The notes beneath the pieces were generated by a model that had not been told where the DNA came from, did no database searches, and worked only from the letters and a program-made list of their open reading frames with translations. Below, in pieces: positions 4,915 through 8,330 of a stretch of DNA of 8,330 nucleotides. Location: NCBI GenBank assembly GCA_031287655.1, contig JAITSR010000104.1, positions 1-8,330 of the forward strand, given 5' to 3'. The position numbers and the translations under genes are program-made. Positions within the stretch are counted from its first letter, which is position 1; each line of letters starts with the position of its first letter. Origin of the DNA: Clostridiales bacterium (lineage in GTDB: Bacteria; Bacillota; Clostridia; WRLR01).

Positions 4915-7415
4915 TGATCCGACTCCTTTTTGGGGGCAAAATACCCCCTTGTGATCCCGCGCGCGAGAATCCACTCCGACGCACAGGCGTGTTTTTCCAA
5001 AATCGCCCCGGCATTTTGCGCCGCGGTCCCCTTCTGCGCCGCGAGTTCGTAAAAAAGCGCCGAGACCCGCGCCGCGTCCTCCGGCGGCTCGTCGGTAAAG
5101 TCGAGCCTGAGCGAAGCTAAACGCGCCTCGCGGAGCATACCGACATCCCGCGGGAGGAACAGCGTTTTCGCGTTATAAACGGCGCAGCGGCAGGCCTCGT
5201 GATCGCAGAGCAGCAAAAAGGACTCCGCCTTGCGGTCCTTCATCCAAAACACCTGTCCGTCGCCCCGCGAAAACCGCCTTTGGCCCTCCGCGCAACCGAA
5301 TGCCGCCCCGACCGGGCAATATTCGGATTGCATGAGAAGCTGCCGCCCGTAGACGGCGGCTTCGCAAAACGCGCCCCACCCGCCTTCGGCAATCCGGCGC
5401 ACCTCGCGGACATCCATTTCCGGAGAGAGCGCGACACAGGACGCGCCGGCGTCTGTCATCGCGCGGAGCGAAAGCCCGTTTGTCACGTTCGCGCACGCGT
5501 CGAGACAGAGTCTAAGGCCGCGGCCGCGCAAATCTTCGCGGCGCTCGAGGGCGGAGACAAGATAGACGAGCGTCCCGATATTCCCTGCCAGAAAACCGTC
5601 CGGAACGGCGGCAGAAGACTCAAGTCCTCCGGCGCCAGAAAACAGGGCGTCCATATCCCTTTCGAGCGCCTCATAAAAACCGGCGCGCGTCACCCAGGGC
5701 AAGGCGGTAAAAAGCTCAGTCCGCGCGCCCGTCCGCCGCTCGGCCGCAGAACGCCGTTCCATCGCGGTTCGCCATCGCAAAATCTCCTTTCGCACACCCG
5801 GCGAAAAAAACGCCCGGACCGGCAGATAGAGCCTGTCCGCGAGTACCCCCTCCAAGCTGAAATCGGCTTCGACCCGCCGAAAATACGCGGAGACGGAAGG
5901 TCCTCTCTCAATAGGGGCCTCGTCGCGCGCTTTTGTAAACATCGCGCCGCACAAATCAGAAAAGCCGGCGTCCGGCGCGGCGCGGCGCTTTTTTTGTACA
6001 AGCCCCTGCGCAAAGCCCGCGAGCGCGTCACGCCGCAGGGCGTTCAGCGCGCTTGCGGATAGCGCGAACCCCTCCCCGATCTGGACGTCCAAGCGCGCAA
6101 AGCGGAACGGCGTCCCGCCGGTCCGGTTCAGCTGCCTTCGCGCGGTCTCCCCGGTCAGCGGCAGCCGCAAAGCCCGCTCCGGCGGCGCCGCGCCTCGAAC
6201 CGTCACGCGTGGCTCACCGGATTCGGCGCGCCTGACCGTAAACTCAGGCAACCGCCCCTCGCACACGACGAGCCTCCCGATGAGCGGCACACAACACCGC
6301 GAATCCGATCCCCCGTGCGACCCCGCTCCCTCATCCGTCTCCGACCGCGCGCCCGTAACGACTTCCGGCCGCGCTCCGGCGCCAGCCTTTGCGCCCGCTT
6401 CGGCGGACGCGCCTGCGTCCGCTCCCTGCCCCGCGCCCGCTCCTGACGGCGCAACCGCGGCCGCGGCCATCTCCTGCGCCGCGCGCCGGTTTTGCCCGCC
6501 GTCCGGGTTCTCAAAGTTGATCAACGCCGAAAAGGGCTTTTCAAAGTAATAACCCCGCGTAAAAGCGCCCCTGCCAAATACGGCGGCAAGCCGGGCTTCG
6601 TCCCGGGGGTCAACCGTATAGGGCTCATGGCGCGGCAGGCGGTCAAGATAACTCCGGTACACGGAGGTGACGGTCGCGACGTACTCCGGGCTTTTCATGC
6701 GCCCTTCGATTTTCAGCGCGCGCACGCCGACCGCGGCGAGCCGGTCGAGAAAGGGCAGCGTACACAAATCCCTCGGGCTCATCAAGTAGCCGCTTTTGCG
6801 CCCGACGCTATAGGGCAGGCGGCAGGGCTGCGCGCAAGCGCCGCGGTTCGCGCTGCGCCCCCCGATCATGCTGCTCATCAGGCACTGCCCCGAATAAGAG
6901 ACGCAGAGCGCCCCGTGCGCGAACACCTCGAGTTCCGCGCCCGTACCCGCGGCGTCGATCGCCGCGATTTCCTCCAGTGTGAGCTCGCGCGCGAGAATCA
7001 CGCGTGAAAAGCCCGCGCGCACAAACTCACGCACGGCCTCCGCGTCGCAGGCGCCCGCCTGCGTGCTCGCGTGCAAGGGCAGGTCCGGCATCGCGCGCCG
7101 AACGAGCGCCGAAAAACCGGCGTCCTGCGTAATCAGCGCGTCGACACCGTTTTCGTAAGCGCCGTAAACCCATTCGAGCGCCCGTTCCAATTCGGTGTGA
7201 AAAAGCAGCGTGTTGACGGCAAGATAGACGCTCCGCTCGCGTGTATGCGCATAGTCGAGCGCGGTTTTCAACTCGTCGTCCGAAAAATTCGCGGCGCCCG
7301 CCCGCGCGCTAAAACGGAGTCCGCCCAGATAAACCGCGTCCGCGCCGTTGTCGATCGCCGCGTAAAACGCCGGAAGTCCGCCCGCCGGCGCCGCCAGTTC
7401 GATTGTCCGGGTCAT
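4863..7415 (-). CDS. U32 family protein, long form with two U32-like regions (RlhA/collagenase-like)
   Basis: An 850-residue product beginning with the typical MTRTIELAAPAG and NGADAVYLGG (23-32). The U32 signature follows: ELEVFAHGALCVSYSGQC (161-178), then GRSANRGACAQPCR (186-199). Cys171, 178, 194 and 198 are likely iron-sulfur ligands, as in U32 proteins studied so far. Next come KIEGRMKSPEYV (235-246), an Ala/Gly-rich insert (about 311-373) and a DUF3656-like middle region. A second barrel-like part (about 505-760) has its own cysteines around SEYCPVG (697-703). Although named peptidases, studied relatives hydroxylate 23S rRNA (RlhA), tRNA (TrhP) or ubiquinone precursors (UbiU/V), so an RNA hydroxylation role is possible but unproven. 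The start codon overlaps the previous stop as ATGA and lacks a clear ribosome site, which suggests translational coupling. An in-frame ATG at 7478 lies inside the previous gene and is not favoured. Confidence 0.9.
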   Translation of the reverse strand: MTRTIELAAPAGGLPAFYAAIDNGADAVYLGGLRFSARAGAANFSDDELKTALDYAHTRERSVYLAVNTLLFHTELERALEWVYGAYENGVDALITQDAGFSALVRRAMPDLPLHASTQAGACDAEAVREFVRAGFSRVILARELTLEEIAAIDAAGTGAELEVFAHGALCVSYSGQCLMSSMIGGRSANRGACAQPCRLPYSVGRKSGYLMSPRDLCTLPFLDRLAAVGVRALKIEGRMKSPEYVATVTSVYRSYLDRLPRHEPYTVDPRDEARLAAVFGRGAFTRGYYFEKPFSALINFENPDGGQNRRAAQEMAAAAVAPSGAGAGQGADAGASAEAGAKAGAGARPEVVTGARSETDEGAGSHGGSDSRCCVPLIGRLVVCEGRLPEFTVRRAESGEPRVTVRGAAPPERALRLPLTGETARRQLNRTGGTPFRFARLDVQIGEGFALSASALNALRRDALAGFAQGLVQKKRRAAPDAGFSDLCGAMFTKARDEAPIERGPSVSAYFRRVEADFSLEGVLADRLYLPVRAFFSPGVRKEILRWRTAMERRSAAERRTGARTELFTALPWVTRAGFYEALERDMDALFSGAGGLESSAAVPDGFLAGNIGTLVYLVSALERREDLRGRGLRLCLDACANVTNGLSLRAMTDAGASCVALSPEMDVREVRRIAEGGWGAFCEAAVYGRQLLMQSEYCPVGAAFGCAEGQRRFSRGDGQVFWMKDRKAESFLLLCDHEACRCAVYNAKTLFLPRDVGMLREARLASLRLDFTDEPPEDAARVSALFYELAAQKGTAAQNAGAILEKHACASEWILARGITRGYFAPKKESDQWKITREAERPRPRQRL

Positions 7416-8143
7416 CTGATGTGAATATTGATGTTCCGCTCGTCGCTGTTCCGGCGCTTTCGCGCCGTCGCCGCGCAACGTTTCCCGCGCCGCGCGTCGG
7501 CCGTGTTCGAGCGGCGCTCAATCGGGCGGCGGTCATAGGCATGGCGCGCCGGCTTCGCGGCTCCGGCCGCAACGCTCCCGCCGACCTCTCCGGCGCTTGC
7601 GCTTCCCGCTTTCGGCTGCGCGACCGACGCGCCCTTACCCGCCGCGCCTCCCGCGTCACTCTTGCCCGCCGAGTCGACCACGTCCGCGCCGACCCCCGCC
7701 GGACCCGCGCCGCCCTCGCCGGGCGCCGCTTCGGATTTCCCCTTCTTCCCCGTAAACAGGCCGATCAGCGCCGCGATCAGGCCCGCAAGTTTTTTTACCC
7801 CTTCAAAAACGTCGTCGTGAATCGTGCGCGCCGTATCCGCGACGAGCCCGACGGTCTCCCCGATGTCAAAAAGCGCGTCCTCCGCCATCTCCTGCTCGCG
7901 ACTCAGCGCCTCCGCGATGCCGATCGCCTGCTCCGACAGCGTGGCCGCGTTCTCGGTGAGCTCCGGCAGGGTCTTTAAGAGCTTGTCGATCCCCTCCGCG
8001 TTGTCCTTAAAGAGCTTTTTGGTTTCCGACAAAATCCCGCCCAAATGCGCGAGCGCGCGGATCAGGAATATCCCGGCGACCACGATCACAAAAAAGACCG
8101 CCAAAAGGCCCAAATCCCGATAAGTAACGGTCATGTCAAGCAT
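7412..8143 (-). CDS. Single-pass membrane protein with helical middle and Ala/Gly-rich, basic tail; function unknown (DUF948-like)
   Basis: A 243-residue product. Residues about 11-31 form one strong transmembrane helix after a short N-terminus. Residues about 35-115 are predicted helical, rich in Leu, Glu and Lys with heptad-like spacing (for example SETKKLF, NAEGIDKLLKTLPELTENA). A second mildly hydrophobic stretch (VKKLAGLIAALIGLF, about 116-130) may be amphipathic. Residues about 137-195 are Ala/Gly/Ser-rich and low in complexity, and the last 45 residues are strongly basic. The first half resembles small DUF948-type envelope proteins of Firmicutes; this resemblance is by eye. GGGAG stands 7 bases before ATG. 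The stop overlaps the U32 start by four bases. No catalytic motif is visible, so a structural or scaffold role is inference. Nothing indicates a frameshift. Confidence 0.7.
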   Translation of the reverse strand: MLDMTVTYRDLGLLAVFFVIVVAGIFLIRALAHLGGILSETKKLFKDNAEGIDKLLKTLPELTENAATLSEQAIGIAEALSREQEMAEDALFDIGETVGLVADTARTIHDDVFEGVKKLAGLIAALIGLFTGKKGKSEAAPGEGGAGPAGVGADVVDSAGKSDAGGAAGKGASVAQPKAGSASAGEVGGSVAAGAAKPARHAYDRRPIERRSNTADARRGKRCAATARKRRNSDERNINIHIR

Positions 8144-8203
8144 TTTCGCGCTCCCTTTTGATATTTTTTATTCGACTGTTTCTGTTTTTGTGAAACATGC
8201 TCG

Positions 8204-8330
8204 TCAGTATCGCTTTTCGCGTGGCTGCGCAAGGTTGCTGCGAATCTCCGCGAGCTCGGCTTCCCGCTTTGCGATTTCAATCAGAACGTTGTTGTTCTTC
8301 TCGATCAGTTCCCTGTTCCGCTCCTCCAAA
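8204..8330 (-). CDS. 3' end of a coiled-coil protein gene (partial; 5' part outside the window)
   Basis: Reading from 8329 down, one frame stays open for 41 codons to a TGA at 8206-8204. The peptide starts LEERNRELIEKNNNVLIEIA and continues through KREAELAEIRSNL to end in QPREKRY. It is highly charged with Leu/Ile at heptad-like spacing, typical of a C-terminal coiled coil. The other frame checked from the edge stops early (after 17 codons). The gap to the next gene is 60 bases and noticeably AT-rich. It has the same orientation as the membrane protein gene that follows, so the two may act together. The family cannot be told from this fragment. Confidence 0.65.
   Translation of the reverse strand, partial: LEERNRELIEKNNNVLIEIAKREAELAEIRSNLAQPREKRY

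Noticed and set aside
4915..4974. Longer dUTPase starting at ATG 4974
   Set aside because: It extends the overlap with the U32 gene to 112 bases and adds residues unlike the family; the GTG at 4914 has a clear GGAG site.
5199..6062. Open plus-strand frame of 287 codons opposite the U32 gene
   Set aside because: The product is Arg/Pro/Ala-rich without motifs; the opposite strand encodes a recognisable U32 protein throughout.
7416..7478. Longer U32 protein starting at ATG 7478
   Set aside because: The extra 21 residues are unlike the family start, and MTRTIELAAPAG at 7415 matches it; the ATGA overlap supports the shorter form.
8144..8203. AT-rich gap as a promoter for the membrane protein gene
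   Set aside because: I found no pair of hexamers near consensus at 16-18 base spacing; only a good ribosome site is clear.

Overview
The window is GC-rich (roughly two thirds G+C by eye). Every convincing gene lies on the minus strand, so transcription runs from high to low coordinates. The gene families present are a clostridial-type HflX with an extra N-terminal domain, a long two-part U32 protein, an OadG-type sodium pump subunit and YebC. Together with strong GGAGG-like ribosome binding sites, they suggest an anaerobic, GC-rich member of the Clostridia. This is inference from family content; no species can be named.

Layout in the direction of transcription: the 3' end of a coiled-coil gene (8330-8204, cut by the window edge); a single-pass membrane protein of unknown function with a helical middle and an Ala/Gly-rich tail (8143-7412); a U32-family protein of 850 residues (7415-4863) that overlaps its predecessor by ATGA; dUTPase (4914-4180), starting inside the U32 gene; HflX GTPase (4144-2141); a YigZ/IMPACT-family protein (2109-1438); YebC (1379-648); and an OadG-family membrane protein (632-177). 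A two-part terminator-like hairpin (132-77) follows. Immediately after it, a consensus-like promoter (73-45) drives a tRNA gene whose first 18 bases are in the window (18-1). No gap between genes exceeds 160 bases.

The genes from 8143 down to 1438 are tightly spaced or overlapping and look like one operon. A well-formed promoter at the end of the IMPACT gene (1458-1430) probably gives yebC-oadG its own transcript, with a short leader carrying a GC-rich hairpin. Several products have known or suspected links to the ribosome: HflX, YebC, U32 proteins related to the rRNA hydroxylase RlhA, the IMPACT fold and the tRNA. dUTPase cleans the nucleotide pool.

Nothing here is clearly a new defence or mobile system. 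The features most worth a second look are a complete JAMM-type metal-binding motif at the N-terminus of HflX, a large insertion with tandem repeats in the dUTPase, Ala/Gly-rich inserts in several otherwise conserved proteins, the hairpin leader of yebC, and the pair of uncharacterised coiled-coil/membrane genes at the right edge.
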